From: Chitinophagaceae bacterium
GTDB taxonomy: Bacteria; Bacteroidota; Bacteroidia; Chitinophagales; Chitinophagaceae
Assembly (NCBI GenBank): GCA_023957755.1
Contig: JAMLGT010000013.1
Location: 1 to 64,000, forward strand
Length of the DNA stretch: 64,000 nt
Direction: 5' to 3'
The notes beneath the pieces are model-generated. The model had not been told where the DNA came from. It was given only the letters and a program-made list of their open reading frames with translations, and did no database searches. Positions 51,530 through 61,668 of the stretch are shown here, one piece after another (within the stretch, counting starts at the first letter, position 1; each line of letters opens with the position of its first letter). Made by a program: the position numbers and the translations under genes.

Positions 51530-52705
51530 ATGAAAAAATCAGTGCTTGTCGCGTTGCTGCTGTCTCTGGCCACCCTTGATGCGGGTGCACAAAACAACGA
51601 CCAACAAGACACTTCATTTAAGCCATCCGGCGAACTCTACGGCTATGTATTTGGCGATTATGCCTTTAAGTTTCAGACGGATGAACAAAAAAGGGGTGCG
51701 CAGCAGTACTCAGGCCTGAAAAAGGATTACAGTTCGTTCAATATTCGCAGGCTGTATTTGCAATACCGTTATCGATTTACACCTGTCATTTCTTCGCATA
51801 TTACCCTTGCACACGAATCGGGAACAGAGGCTAACAGCAACAGAACCGACCTGCTGCCGGATGGGAACCGGTCGATTTTTGTAAAGCATGCCTATATTCA
51901 ATTTGACCAGGTGATTTCACGGGCAGCCATTGTTTTGGGGCAACAGGCCACGCCTACCTTTTCCCGTCTTTCGGAGACGATATGGCACTACCGAAGTATT
52001 GAAAAAACGGTAACCGATATGCGGGGTATTTCTGCTTCAAGTGACTTGGGACTGGGAGTATATGGAAAAATAGGGAAGAAAGAAAGGTGGGGATATGATG
52101 TGCTGTACGCAAATAACAGTGGTACGAAGTTCATAACCGATACACATAAGAAACTTTATACTTCGCTCTATACTTATTTTTTCGACAAAAAACTGGTCGT
52201 TCAGGTAAACTATGAATACAACCGGACCTTGCCTTTTTCCAATATTTCGGGAAATACACAATTAGTAAAAGCCTTTATGGGTTACGAAACGGCACAGACA
52301 TCGGTCGGCGTAGAAGTTTTCAAACAATTCAATAAAAATGCTACGCTTTATCGCCATGCTGCAGGTGCTGTTAATTCTTTTTCGGCAAGAAATACAGCGG
52401 CTGGTATTTCGGCATTTTACACCGGGACTATACAATCCGAAAAATTGAATTTCTTCGCCCGAATAGACTGGTTCAATCCCGATACTAATTTTAAACCGGA
52501 TAGATTCTATTCAGAAGGATATCCTTCTGCCAAAGAATTGTTTGCCACAATTGGGGTGGACTACGAGCCGGTAAAAAACATCCATTTTATGCCTAATCTA
52601 TGGCTGAATCATTACGAAAGTAAAAGCATAAACCGCTTGAATACACCTAAAAACGGGAGCGACATAGTAGGCAGAGTCACTTTTTATTACCTTTTCAATA
52701 AATAG
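51530..52705 (+). CDS. Phosphate-selective porin (OprO/OprP type)
   Basis: The 391-aa protein has a signal peptide (MKKSVLVALLLSLATLDAGAQ) and a porin-like body rich in aromatic beta-strand residues (FKPSGELYGYVFGDYAFKF, FNIRRLYLQYRYRFTPVISS, KHAYIQFDQVISRAAIVLGQ). It is the first gene of the pst operon, which supports phosphate uptake across the outer membrane. pstS starts 62 bases later. Confidence 0.82.
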   Translation: MKKSVLVALLLSLATLDAGAQNNDQQDTSFKPSGELYGYVFGDYAFKFQTDEQKRGAQQYSGLKKDYSSFNIRRLYLQYRYRFTPVISSHITLAHESGTEANSNRTDLLPDGNRSIFVKHAYIQFDQVISRAAIVLGQQATPTFSRLSETIWHYRSIEKTVTDMRGISASSDLGLGVYGKIGKKERWGYDVLYANNSGTKFITDTHKKLYTSLYTYFFDKKLVVQVNYEYNRTLPFSNISGNTQLVKAFMGYETAQTSVGVEVFKQFNKNATLYRHAAGAVNSFSARNTAAGISAFYTGTIQSEKLNFFARIDWFNPDTNFKPDRFYSEGYPSAKELFATIGVDYEPVKNIHFMPNLWLNHYESKSINRLNTPKNGSDIVGRVTFYYLFNK

Positions 52706-52767
52706 AGAAAGACCATGCACATCCGGAATTTATTTAAGATAAGAAGAAAGAATAAAGTTTATAAATT

Positions 52768-53847
52768 ATGAAAATCAGAAACATTTTAATGGTGGCAAGC
52801 ACTTTACTTTTGCTTGTTTCCTGCGGGAATAATTCTTCGCAATCAGAGACAGAACAGACACCTGCCCCTAAGGCAAATACGCTGATAGGCGCGGGGGCTA
52901 CCTTTCCTTATCCGCTTTATTCAAAAATGTTTGATGAGTACAGCAAGCAAGAAGGAGTTAGGGTGAATTATCAGTCAGTAGGTTCAGGTGCGGGAATTAA
53001 GCAATTGCAAAATAAGATTGTTGACTTTGGAGCTTCCGATGCACCAATGAGCGATGAAGAACTAAAGAATTCACCGGCTCCGATCATACATATTCCTACG
53101 GCTTTAGGAGCGGTAGTTATTACCTACAACCTGCCTGATAATCCGACACTAAAGTTTACTCCGGAAGTGTTGTCAGGCGTGTTTTTGGGAGAGATAAAAA
53201 AATGGAATGATCCTAAGATCGCTCAATTAAATCCGGGTGTAAAATTGCCGGCTACTCCCATTTCGGTGATACATCGTTCGGATGGCAGCGGCACCACCTT
53301 TATCTTTTCAGACTATCTGGCCAAAGTGAGCCGGGGTTGGGAAACTGCAGTCGGCAGGGGCAAATCGCTCAACTGGCCGACAGGTCTGGGTGCAAAAGGA
53401 AATGAGGGTGTGAGCGGATTTATCAAACAAACTCCGGGCAGCATCGGATATGTAGAACTGGCTTATGCTTTTCAAAATAAGATGCCGATGGCCACGCTGC
53501 AAAACCAGTCGGGAAATTTTGTAGCTCCCACACTTACCGCCACAAGTGCCGCCGCCAATACAGATGATATGCCAGCTGATCTGAGGGTGTCTATCACCAA
53601 CACGCCAGCTGCCGATGGTTACCCGCTTTGTAGTTTTACCTATGTGTTACTTTACCAGAAACAGGCTTATAATAATCGTTCCCCGGAACAGGCTAAAAGA
53701 GTGGTTGACCTGATTGATTGGATGTTACACGATGGCCAACAATTCAACGAAGCGCTGGAATATGGAAAATTGCCGGAGCGCGTGGAAAAGAAAGCTACAG
53801 ATATTTTAAAGACCGTTACTTACAATAATGAACTTTTATTGAAATGA
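52768..53847 (+). CDS. pstS: Phosphate ABC transporter substrate-binding protein PstS
   Basis: The 359-aa lipoprotein has a lipobox ending in Cys19 (LLLVSCGNN). Motifs GAGATFPYPLYSKMFDEY, YQSVGSGAGIKQLQ, DFGASDAPMS and HRSDGSGTTFIFSDYL are the PstS phosphate-binding elements. It is co-oriented with the porin and pstC, overlapping pstC by four bases. Confidence 0.96.
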   Translation: MKIRNILMVASTLLLLVSCGNNSSQSETEQTPAPKANTLIGAGATFPYPLYSKMFDEYSKQEGVRVNYQSVGSGAGIKQLQNKIVDFGASDAPMSDEELKNSPAPIIHIPTALGAVVITYNLPDNPTLKFTPEVLSGVFLGEIKKWNDPKIAQLNPGVKLPATPISVIHRSDGSGTTFIFSDYLAKVSRGWETAVGRGKSLNWPTGLGAKGNEGVSGFIKQTPGSIGYVELAYAFQNKMPMATLQNQSGNFVAPTLTATSAAANTDDMPADLRVSITNTPAADGYPLCSFTYVLLYQKQAYNNRSPEQAKRVVDLIDWMLHDGQQFNEALEYGKLPERVEKKATDILKTVTYNNELLLK

Positions 53848-54758
53848 ACGAAACTTTAAAGTTAACAGACGCAAACTGGTCGAAGGCTATCAGCCGAAAA
53901 GAAAAAGGATTCACCATCACACTATGGTTGGTTGCCATCTCCGTCATCATTCTGGTAATGGCAGCTTTCCTCACCCTGTTGGTGCAATCAATTCCTTCTA
54001 TAAAAGCCAACGGGTTTAGCTTTATTTATGGAAGAATGTGGAATCCTATTACCGGAGAATTCGGGGCATTGCCTTTTCTGGCCGGTACGTTGCTTACTTC
54101 CTTTTTAGCACTCCTTATCGCCACGCCGTTTTCTATTGCGGTGGCCCTGTTTCTGGGTGAGTATTACAAAAAAGGAATGATGTCGCAGTTACTTAAAAAC
54201 ATGATTGACTTATTGGCGGCCATTCCTTCCGTTATTTATGGGTTTTGGGGCCTGTTTGTCCTGATTCCGATAGTCCGAAAACTACAAATCGCTCTTGATA
54301 TCCCGCCTTATGGGGTCGGAATTTTCAGTGCGTCTGTCATTCTCTCCATCATGATTATGCCCTACGCCATTTCGCTTTCGCGGCAAGTCATCCAAATGAT
54401 GCCGTCCGATTTAAAAGAAGCGGCGTATGCTTTGGGTGCCACCCGGTTTGAAGTGATTCGAAAAGTAATCTTTCCACATGTATTATCGGGACTTTTCGCC
54501 GGCATCTTGCTGGCCCTGGGAAGAGCTTTGGGAGAAACAATGGCAGTCACCATGTTGGTTGGGAATACGAATGCCCTGCCTGATTCTATTTTTGCTCCGG
54601 GAAACACGATGGCCAGCGTCATTGCTAATGAGTTTACCGAAGCCACAGGTGCAGTTTATTCGGCGGCTCTGGTAGAAATCGGCTTGTTGCTTTTTGTAGT
54701 AGTAGCCATCATCAACCTGGTTGGAAAAAGAATCATCAAACATTTAGCTTACACCTGA
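53844..54758 (+). CDS. pstC: Phosphate ABC transporter permease PstC
   Basis: The 304-aa protein has six TM segments and the EAA loop EAAYALGATRFEVIRKVIFP near residue 192. It forms the inner-membrane channel with PstA. Confidence 0.95.
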   Translation: MNETLKLTDANWSKAISRKEKGFTITLWLVAISVIILVMAAFLTLLVQSIPSIKANGFSFIYGRMWNPITGEFGALPFLAGTLLTSFLALLIATPFSIAVALFLGEYYKKGMMSQLLKNMIDLLAAIPSVIYGFWGLFVLIPIVRKLQIALDIPPYGVGIFSASVILSIMIMPYAISLSRQVIQMMPSDLKEAAYALGATRFEVIRKVIFPHVLSGLFAGILLALGRALGETMAVTMLVGNTNALPDSIFAPGNTMASVIANEFTEATGAVYSAALVEIGLLLFVVVAIINLVGKRIIKHLAYT

Positions 54759-54796
54759 TTGGCTTCAATCATTTTGACGCTAAAAACAAGATAAAT

Positions 54797-55645
54797 ATGG
54801 CGGATCCGCAAATAAAATGGAGAAAAATTAAAAACGACTTATTCAAAGGCCTGGTAGTCTTCCTGAGTCTATTGGCTACGCTCCCGTTACTCCTTATTCT
54901 TTTTTATATTCTCAGGCAGGGGTTTTCCTCAATTAACTGGTCATTTCTGACCAACCTGCCCAAACCGGTAGGCGAATCGGGAGGCGGTATTTCGAATGCC
55001 ATCGTTGGTACTTTAATCATTGTGGGAACGGCAGCGGTCATGGCGATACCTTTAGGTGTGCTGGCCGGAATTTATCTTAATGAGCAAAGGAATTCAAAAG
55101 TTGCCCGTTATTGTGATTTAGCAATCGATGTACTTCAGGGGATTCCTTCCATTGTCATCGGCATCATTATTTATGAATGGGTGGTTAGAACGATGGGTGG
55201 TTTTTCAGCGTTTTCGGGTAGCGCTGCCCTGGCCCTGATGATGTTGCCGTTCATAGCCAAGACCACGCAGGAAACTTTAAAATTGGTACCCAACCATCTG
55301 AAAGAAGCTTCCCTGGCCTTAGGGGTACCCTATTATAAAACGGTGCTGAAAGTCATTGTGCCGGCAGGTCTGAGTGGCATATTGTCGGGAGCTATTTTGG
55401 GTATTGCCCGTGTCATAGGGGAAACAGCACCGCTGTTATTTACCGCATTTGGCAATCCGTTTATGAGTACTGAGCTCTCTAAACCCATGAGTAGTCTGCC
55501 TTTGGTCATCTTCAATTACGCTACCAGCCCTTATGAAGACTGGCATCAATTGGCCTGGGGAGCGTCACTCATCTTAATTCTTATTGTTTTGACATTAAAT
55601 ATGATTACAAAGTTTATTGAAAGCAGATGGAAGATTCAGTTTTGA
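54797..55645 (+). CDS. pstA: Phosphate ABC transporter permease PstA
   Basis: The 282-aa protein has six TM segments, a GIPSIVIGIIIYEWVV region near 115, and the EAA loop EASLALGVPYYKTVLKVIVP near residue 173. It overlaps pstB by 19 bases. Confidence 0.95.
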   Translation: MADPQIKWRKIKNDLFKGLVVFLSLLATLPLLLILFYILRQGFSSINWSFLTNLPKPVGESGGGISNAIVGTLIIVGTAAVMAIPLGVLAGIYLNEQRNSKVARYCDLAIDVLQGIPSIVIGIIIYEWVVRTMGGFSAFSGSAALALMMLPFIAKTTQETLKLVPNHLKEASLALGVPYYKTVLKVIVPAGLSGILSGAILGIARVIGETAPLLFTAFGNPFMSTELSKPMSSLPLVIFNYATSPYEDWHQLAWGASLILILIVLTLNMITKFIESRWKIQF

Positions 55646-56385
55646 AATTAAAAGATTTCAATGCTTTTTTTGGCGAGAACAAAGTATTGAAAAATATCAA
55701 TTTGGATATTGAGGAAAGAAAGGTGTGGACTATCCTGGGGCCTTCGGGGTGTGGAAAAACAACCCTCATCCGCTGCATCAACCGGATGCACGAGATGACG
55801 CCCGGAGCGCATACTTCGGGTCAGATATTCCTGAAAGAAAAGGATATATTCGGCATCAATCCTGTTTTGTTGCGCCGCAAAATAGGGATGGTTTTTCAGC
55901 GCCCCAATCCGTTCCCTACCATGAGTATTGCTCATAATGTATTGGCCGGATATTCGCTCAATGGTATCAAGCTGAGTAAAAACGAACGAAATGAAATCGT
56001 GGAAACATCACTCAAAGATGCCGCCCTCTGGGATGAGGTGAAAGATAAATTATCTCAAAAGGGAACTTTTTTATCGGGAGGCCAGCAACAACGGCTTTGC
56101 ATTGCCCGCACGCTGGCCATGAAGCCTGAGGTGTTGCTTTTGGATGAAGCAACCTCCGCGCTGGATCCTGTTTCTACTGCCAAAATCGAAGAGTTGATCT
56201 TCCAGTTAAAGAACCAATATACCATCCTGATGGTGACGCACAATATGCAACAGGCGGCGCGGGTGAGCGACAAAACAGCTTTTCTGTTTTTGGGTGAATT
56301 AATCGAATATAACGACACCAAGGAAATCTTCACCAATCCCCGCCACAAAAAAACACAGGATTACATTACTGGAAGGTTTGGGTAA
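55627..56385 (+). CDS. pstB: Phosphate ABC transporter ATP-binding protein PstB
   Basis: The 252-aa protein carries Walker A GPSGCGKTTLIRC (residues ~38-50), the Q-loop MVFQRPNPFP, signature LSGGQQQRLCIARTLA, Walker B LLLDEATSALDP and the H-loop TH. The overlap with pstA shows translational coupling. Confidence 0.97.
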   Translation: MEDSVLKLKDFNAFFGENKVLKNINLDIEERKVWTILGPSGCGKTTLIRCINRMHEMTPGAHTSGQIFLKEKDIFGINPVLLRRKIGMVFQRPNPFPTMSIAHNVLAGYSLNGIKLSKNERNEIVETSLKDAALWDEVKDKLSQKGTFLSGGQQQRLCIARTLAMKPEVLLLDEATSALDPVSTAKIEELIFQLKNQYTILMVTHNMQQAARVSDKTAFLFLGELIEYNDTKEIFTNPRHKKTQDYITGRFG

Positions 56386-56435
56386 TCGACAGTTTAAAAA
56401 AGAAACAATGCTTTGATAGTTAAAAATAAGATACC

Positions 56436-57104
56436 ATGAAGAATAGCGATAAAGAAATGCAGCTGCTGAAGGAAGAAATCTACAAAATGTGGGAGTTAGT
56501 CTTGTCGCAGTTGGAGAAGGCCAAGCAGGCTTTTATGAATAATGATGTGGACCTGGCGTTGGAAATCATAACGCTGGAAAGAAGAGTCAATGCCTTTGAA
56601 TTGAAAGTGGATAGTAATTGCGAAAATTACATCGCTTTATTCAGTCCCGTAGCCATAGACCTGCGGCTGGTACTTTCTGCCCAAAAGATTGGAATATTTT
56701 TAGAACGAATCGGAGATTTGGCTGCCGGAGTTGCCAGGCACATCACCGACAGGGATAAATCACGGATGGATGAACAATTAAAAGAAGGCCTGGACTTGGA
56801 AAATCTATTCGATACATTGCTGCACATGTTGTCAGATTGTTTCGTTCAATTTCGCACAGAGAGTACCCACGCCTATCGGAAGATACTGGCCAAAGAAGAA
56901 ATAGTCAATGCTATTTACGAAAAGTCTTTCTTGCGAACCGCCGATTATCTGAAAGCAAATCCCGAAGAAATTCCTTACGGACTGAAGGCTATTTTACTGA
57001 TTCACCGGCTGGAAAGAATCGGTGATTATTGCAGTAATATTGTGGAAGAAACCGTTTTTTATGTAAAGGCAAAAGTCTTGAAACACAAAGGAAAAACGGA
57101 ATAA
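56436..57104 (+). CDS. phoU: Phosphate transport system regulator PhoU
   Basis: The 222-aa protein is helical with two PhoU repeats: EIITLERRVNAFELKVDSNC, then VAIDLRLVLSAQKIGIFLER, then IGDLAAGVARHI. PhoU links PstSCAB to PhoR signalling. Confidence 0.93.
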   Translation: MKNSDKEMQLLKEEIYKMWELVLSQLEKAKQAFMNNDVDLALEIITLERRVNAFELKVDSNCENYIALFSPVAIDLRLVLSAQKIGIFLERIGDLAAGVARHITDRDKSRMDEQLKEGLDLENLFDTLLHMLSDCFVQFRTESTHAYRKILAKEEIVNAIYEKSFLRTADYLKANPEEIPYGLKAILLIHRLERIGDYCSNIVEETVFYVKAKVLKHKGKTE

Positions 57105-57156
57105 TTTGAGTCAATTTGAAATGTGAAAAACCGGTTTTAATAAAAATATTTATTTG

Positions 57157-57849
57157 ATGGCGGAGGTCCCACACATATTGTTGGTAGATGACGACAAAAG
57201 CATCTCTGAAATTTTGACATTCAACCTGGAGAACAGCGGATTTGAGGTGGACACAGCCTATTCTGCTGAGGAAGCCCTGGAAAAAAATTTCACTGATTTT
57301 CAAATTCTTTTGCTGGATATTATGATGGGTGGGATGTCAGGACTTAAATTGGCGGAGAAGCTAAGAAATGAAAACATTCATATCCCAATTATTTTTCTCA
57401 CCGCCAGAGATACGGAAGACGACATGCTCACAGGCTTTACCGCAGGGGCAGATGATTATATTTCAAAGCCTTTTTCTGTCAAAGAAGTAATCGCTCGTAT
57501 AAAAGCTGTGTTGAAGCGTACGGCTCCATTTGCTGAACAAATGACCGGCAACCGCATTGAGTTAAACCAACTCATCATTGACTTAAAGACAAAAGAGGTT
57601 TTTATTGCAGGAGAAGTTATCGCTTTCACCAAAACCGAATTTGAGCTCCTGTCACTGCTTGCCGGCAATCCCGGCACCTTGTACTCCAGGGAACGAATTA
57701 TTGAACGGCTGTGGAAAGAAACGCCTTATATCACCGAAAGGACTGTAGATGTGCACATAGCAAGAATCAGAAAGAAACTAAAGGAATACGGGGATTTGAT
57801 TACCAGCCGCACAGGTTACGGATACCAGTTTAATGACACCACCCCATGA
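57157..57849 (+). CDS. phoB: PhoB-type response regulator
   Basis: The 230-aa OmpR-class regulator has a receiver domain with LLVDDDKSISEIL, phospho-Asp in ILLLDIMMGGMSG (about residue 53), TARDTED and SKPFSVKEV (Lys), and a winged-helix DNA-binding domain in the C-terminal half (TKTEFELLSLLAGNPGTLYS). ATG 57157 is preferred over the TTG at 57154. It overlaps the kinase by four bases. The pho-like repeats found at three promoters are probable targets. Confidence 0.92.
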   Translation: MAEVPHILLVDDDKSISEILTFNLENSGFEVDTAYSAEEALEKNFTDFQILLLDIMMGGMSGLKLAEKLRNENIHIPIIFLTARDTEDDMLTGFTAGADDYISKPFSVKEVIARIKAVLKRTAPFAEQMTGNRIELNQLIIDLKTKEVFIAGEVIAFTKTEFELLSLLAGNPGTLYSRERIIERLWKETPYITERTVDVHIARIRKKLKEYGDLITSRTGYGYQFNDTTP

Positions 57850-59558
57850 AACTCAGTTATCGTCAACGACTTTTCCTGTATTTTTCCGCGCTGTTCGTGG
57901 TTTTTACCATCGGAATAGCCTTGTTTGAACATGTGCAGGAGTTGTCGTTTAAGCGGGAGGCAATGGAGGAAAGATTGGATGCGTATAGCGACATCATACA
58001 GTCTGCACTGAAGGATGAAACTGTTGATTATGCAAATTTAACGCATAATCTGCCGGCTGCCATATCTGAAGAATTGCGGATAACCGTCATTGACCATCAG
58101 GGTAAAGTTTTGTTCGACAATTCCGTACGGGATTCCCGTACAATGGAAAATCACCTGGACCGTAAAGAGATAAAGCAGGCGGCAACCAGAGGTATAGGTT
58201 CCGACGTCAGGAAGTCAGCGTCTAACCTTCATCCATACCTGTATTATGCAAAAGACTATGGTGATAAATATATCCGGGTAGCCATGCCCTACAGCCTTCA
58301 ACTGAAACAATTTTTAAAGGCGGACAATGCATTTTTATATTTCCTGATTGGGTTTATGATTGTCTTTTTGTTGCTTATTTACAAAATCACTTCACAGTTC
58401 GGGGCATCCATTCGGCGGTTACGCGATTTCGCTCTGCAAAAAAGTGAAACCAGGCCTTCATCTATTCAGTTTCCCAATGATGAACTGGGTGAAATCGGTA
58501 CGAAGATTACCGAAAATTACAGACAGTTGGAAGCCAACAGAAAAAGTATTGCGCTGGAAAAGCAAAAGCTGTTACAGCACATCCAAATATCAGAAGAGGG
58601 TATTTGTTTTGCGTCGGCTGATAATGAGGTGGAGTTTCATAATGGATTGTTTATTCAATACCTCAACCAGTTGGCGGACGAACCAACAGGTAATGCCAGT
58701 GCAGTTTTCAGCGATGCGACCTTTGCACCACTACATCAATTTTTGAAACAAAGGAGCGAAAATTATTTTGAAATCAAAGTCAATAAGCACGGTAAAATAT
58801 TTTCTCTGCAGGTAAATGTTTTCAGCGACAAAAGTTTTGAAATCGTGCTGAACGATATTACCCGACAGGAAAAAACAAAACGGTTAAAGCAGGAAATGAC
58901 CGGTAATATTGCCCATGAACTGCGTACCCCCGTCACGAGCATCAGAGCCTATTTGGAAACAGTTTTGTTGCCCAATGTTGCTGCCGATAAAAAAGAATAT
59001 TTCATCAGGCAGGCCTATAATCAAACATTGACCCTTTCTGAAATCTTGAAAGATATGGGGCTGATAGCCAAAATGGAGGAGGCGCCGGATTCATTTTTGC
59101 TGGAACAAATAGATATCAACACGTTGCTGGCCAAGCTAAAGACAGAGCTGGCCACAGCCCTCTTTGAAAAACATATTGAAATGAACTGGCAATTACCGGA
59201 AGGGCTCACCGTTAAAGGCAATCCTGTTTTACTGCATTCCATCTTTAATAATCTTACAGAAAATGCCATCCGGTACGCCGGAGAAAATATAAACATCAGC
59301 GTTTCAGTTTTTAATGAAGACAGTGAATTTTATTATTTTTCATTTTACGATACGGGTATAGGAATAGAAAATGAGATACATCTCAACCGCCTTTTTGAAC
59401 GTTTTTATCGCGTACAGGAGGGCCGCACCCGCGATACCGGTGGCTCCGGTCTGGGCTTATCCATCGTCAAGAATGCGGTGCAATTCCATGGAGGAACCAT
59501 CACCGCAAGAAACAGAAAGAGCGGTGGATTGGAGTTTATTTTTAAGCTGCAGAAGTAA
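57846..59558 (+). CDS. phoR: PhoR-type sensor histidine kinase
   Basis: The 570-aa protein has two N-terminal TM helices (LFLYFSALFVVFTIGIALFE; FLYFLIGFMIVFLLLIYKI near 160-178) with a periplasmic segment between, a PAS-like domain, and a kinase core with the H-box NIAHELRTPVTSIRAYLETV (His at ~residue 358) and G boxes GIGIENEI, GSGLGLSIV. It senses the phosphate state with PhoU/Pst. Confidence 0.92.
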   Translation: MKLSYRQRLFLYFSALFVVFTIGIALFEHVQELSFKREAMEERLDAYSDIIQSALKDETVDYANLTHNLPAAISEELRITVIDHQGKVLFDNSVRDSRTMENHLDRKEIKQAATRGIGSDVRKSASNLHPYLYYAKDYGDKYIRVAMPYSLQLKQFLKADNAFLYFLIGFMIVFLLLIYKITSQFGASIRRLRDFALQKSETRPSSIQFPNDELGEIGTKITENYRQLEANRKSIALEKQKLLQHIQISEEGICFASADNEVEFHNGLFIQYLNQLADEPTGNASAVFSDATFAPLHQFLKQRSENYFEIKVNKHGKIFSLQVNVFSDKSFEIVLNDITRQEKTKRLKQEMTGNIAHELRTPVTSIRAYLETVLLPNVAADKKEYFIRQAYNQTLTLSEILKDMGLIAKMEEAPDSFLLEQIDINTLLAKLKTELATALFEKHIEMNWQLPEGLTVKGNPVLLHSIFNNLTENAIRYAGENINISVSVFNEDSEFYYFSFYDTGIGIENEIHLNRLFERFYRVQEGRTRDTGGSGLGLSIVKNAVQFHGGTITARNRKSGGLEFIFKLQK

Positions 59559-59596
59559 AGGAATTAAAGATTTTCTGGTCTTTTAAAGATCAGTTC

Positions 59597-59633
59597 ATTC
59601 CAAATTAATTCCAAATTACACCGGTAATTTTGC
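59597..59633 (+). promoter_or_regulatory. Candidate binding site of the second response regulator, own promoter
   Basis: ATTCCAAATTA occurs twice in tandem (59597-59607 and 59608-59618), a perfect 11-bp repeat. Six bases later TAATTTTGC (59625-59633) is a perfect TAnnTTTG -7 element. The second regulator's ATG is 18 bases downstream. Confidence 0.72.
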
Positions 59634-59651
59634 GGAATAAAAGCCCGGAAA

Positions 59652-60332
59652 ATGAAGATCCTGATTATAGAAGATGAAGAAGAGCTGGCTAAAAGTATTG
59701 ACCAATATCTTTCGGCAGAAAATTATTTGTGTGAGACCGTTTCCACTTTCAGTGAAGCCATGGCTAAAGTAGGTATTTATGAATATGACTGTATCTTGTT
59801 AGATATCACTTTGCCGGATGGCAACGGATTAAAAATATTGGAAGAATTAAAAAAAGAAAATAAGCAGGATGGGGTTATCATAATTTCTGCGAGGAATTCG
59901 TTGGATGATAAAATTAAAGGATTGGAAATAGGTGCTGATGACTATCTTACAAAACCTTTTCATCTTTCAGAACTTACAGCACGCATTTTTTCATTAATCA
60001 GGAGGAAACAGTTTAGCAACGCGAATATCATAAGGCACAATGAATTGGAAATAGACCTTCTTGCCCGGACAGTGTCGGTAAATCATACTGGGGTTTCACT
60101 TACAAAAAAGGAATTTGATTTGCTGATTTACTTTATTGGCAACAAGAATCGTGTATTGTCAAAAAGCATTTTGGCAGAACATCTTTCAGGAGACTTTGCG
60201 GATATGTTAGACAATCACGATTTCGTGTATGCACACGTCAAGAACCTGAAGAAAAAATTAACGGACGCGGGTTGTGAGCCTTATATAAAAACGGTTTACG
60301 GCACAGGTTATAAGTGGGAGAGTGATAATTAA
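59652..60332 (+). CDS. OmpR-class response regulator (second two-component system)
   Basis: The 226-aa protein has a receiver domain (LIIEDEEELAKSI; phospho-Asp in CILLDITLPDGNG; SARNSLDD; TKPFHLSEL) and a winged-helix C-terminal domain (TKKEFDLLIYFIGNKNRVLS). It pairs with the kinase immediately downstream (10 bases). Its own promoter carries a tandem 11-bp repeat, as do those of acpA-like and dgkA/PAP2, making autoregulation and control of lipid-phosphate enzymes likely. Confidence 0.9.
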   Translation: MKILIIEDEEELAKSIDQYLSAENYLCETVSTFSEAMAKVGIYEYDCILLDITLPDGNGLKILEELKKENKQDGVIIISARNSLDDKIKGLEIGADDYLTKPFHLSELTARIFSLIRRKQFSNANIIRHNELEIDLLARTVSVNHTGVSLTKKEFDLLIYFIGNKNRVLSKSILAEHLSGDFADMLDNHDFVYAHVKNLKKKLTDAGCEPYIKTVYGTGYKWESDN

Positions 60333-60342
60333 TTGGTAGTTT

Positions 60343-61629
60343 ATGAAACCATTACTAAGTAAAACAACAAGACCATTTATTATTTATGTGCTTATTGTTT
60401 TTGCTATCAGCATACCGGTTTATTACGTAGTGGTTGACAGTATCTGGAGTGCAGAATTGGATGCACACAATAAAATTGTCGCCGCCAAAACGGCCTATGA
60501 GTTAAACCGGAGAAATCTTTCAGACGAAAAATTAGAAAACAGTATTGAAGTATGGAATAGCATTCAACCCGGCACCAATATTCTTGAACTAAAGCCAGGC
60601 GATAACCAGAAGGACACTACATTTACGATTTATAAAAACACGCCTTATTATCCCCCTGAAAAGATTGATCGCTTCAGGGTTTTATCCACCATCGTTCAGC
60701 TTAATGGCAAGCCTTACCGTTTTGTTTCCGAAACAAACATCGAAGAAACCAAGGATACGATTATTGCACTAACCATTGTGACGATATTTTTCTTTATTCT
60801 TGTTGTCATCGGATTATTATTACTCAACCGTAAACTTTCCTATACCATTTGGAAGCCTTTCCAAAACACCCTGGATAAATTGAGAAAGTTTAATCTCAAT
60901 AGTCAGACTGAAATTGATTTTGAAAAAACGAATACTAAGGAATTTGAAGAGCTAAATGAATCTTTGAAAAAATTAATCGCTCACAATATTTCAGCCTATA
61001 AAACGCAAAAGGAATTTACAGAAAATGCCTCTCATGAGCTGCAAACACCACTTGCCATACTCAAGAATAAATTGGACATTCTGTTACAGAGCGACGACCT
61101 GACGGAACGCCAATATCACATTGCAGAGGAAATGAATAAAGCCCTGATAAGAAGCTCCCGAATCAACAAAGGGTTATTGTTGCTGGCGAAGATTGAAAAC
61201 AATCAGTTTGACAATTCAGAAAACATACGGCTTGATAATTTGGTGAACCAACGCTTGGAGGCGTTACAAGAACATTTTAAAGAAAAGCAGATAGCTATCA
61301 GCACCAATATTCATCCCGATATTACATTGAATGGCAATGGTAATCTGACTGAAACATTAATCAACAATCTCCTTGTCAATGCGGTACTCCATACAGCGCC
61401 AGGCGGTGCTATTAAAGTAAATGTTTCTGAGTCTGGCTTTCAAATCAGCAATACCGGTAAGCAGGTATTAGATCAGCATCTGTTATTTAAAAGGTTTTCA
61501 AAAATGTCAGCCAACAGCAGCGGAAGCGGATTAGGGTTATCTATTGTTAGTGAAATTTGCAAATTCCACGGCTGGAAGGTGAGTTATGAATTTGATGGGG
61601 AATATCATCAATTCACCGTACTGACATAA
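60343..61629 (+). CDS. Sensor histidine kinase (second two-component system)
   Basis: The 428-aa protein has two TM helices (FIIYVLIVFAISIPVYYVVV and TIIALTIVTIFFFILVVIGL) flanking a ~110-residue extracytoplasmic sensor domain, an H-box FTENASHELQTPLAILKNKL (His near 231) and G2 GSGLGLSIV. It lacks an obvious HAMP. It is the partner of the regulator upstream. Confidence 0.9.
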   Translation: MKPLLSKTTRPFIIYVLIVFAISIPVYYVVVDSIWSAELDAHNKIVAAKTAYELNRRNLSDEKLENSIEVWNSIQPGTNILELKPGDNQKDTTFTIYKNTPYYPPEKIDRFRVLSTIVQLNGKPYRFVSETNIEETKDTIIALTIVTIFFFILVVIGLLLLNRKLSYTIWKPFQNTLDKLRKFNLNSQTEIDFEKTNTKEFEELNESLKKLIAHNISAYKTQKEFTENASHELQTPLAILKNKLDILLQSDDLTERQYHIAEEMNKALIRSSRINKGLLLLAKIENNQFDNSENIRLDNLVNQRLEALQEHFKEKQIAISTNIHPDITLNGNGNLTETLINNLLVNAVLHTAPGGAIKVNVSESGFQISNTGKQVLDQHLLFKRFSKMSANSSGSGLGLSIVSEICKFHGWKVSYEFDGEYHQFTVLT

Positions 61630-61668
61630 ATAAAGTCTTTTCACTTAATAGAATACTTTTCTATAATT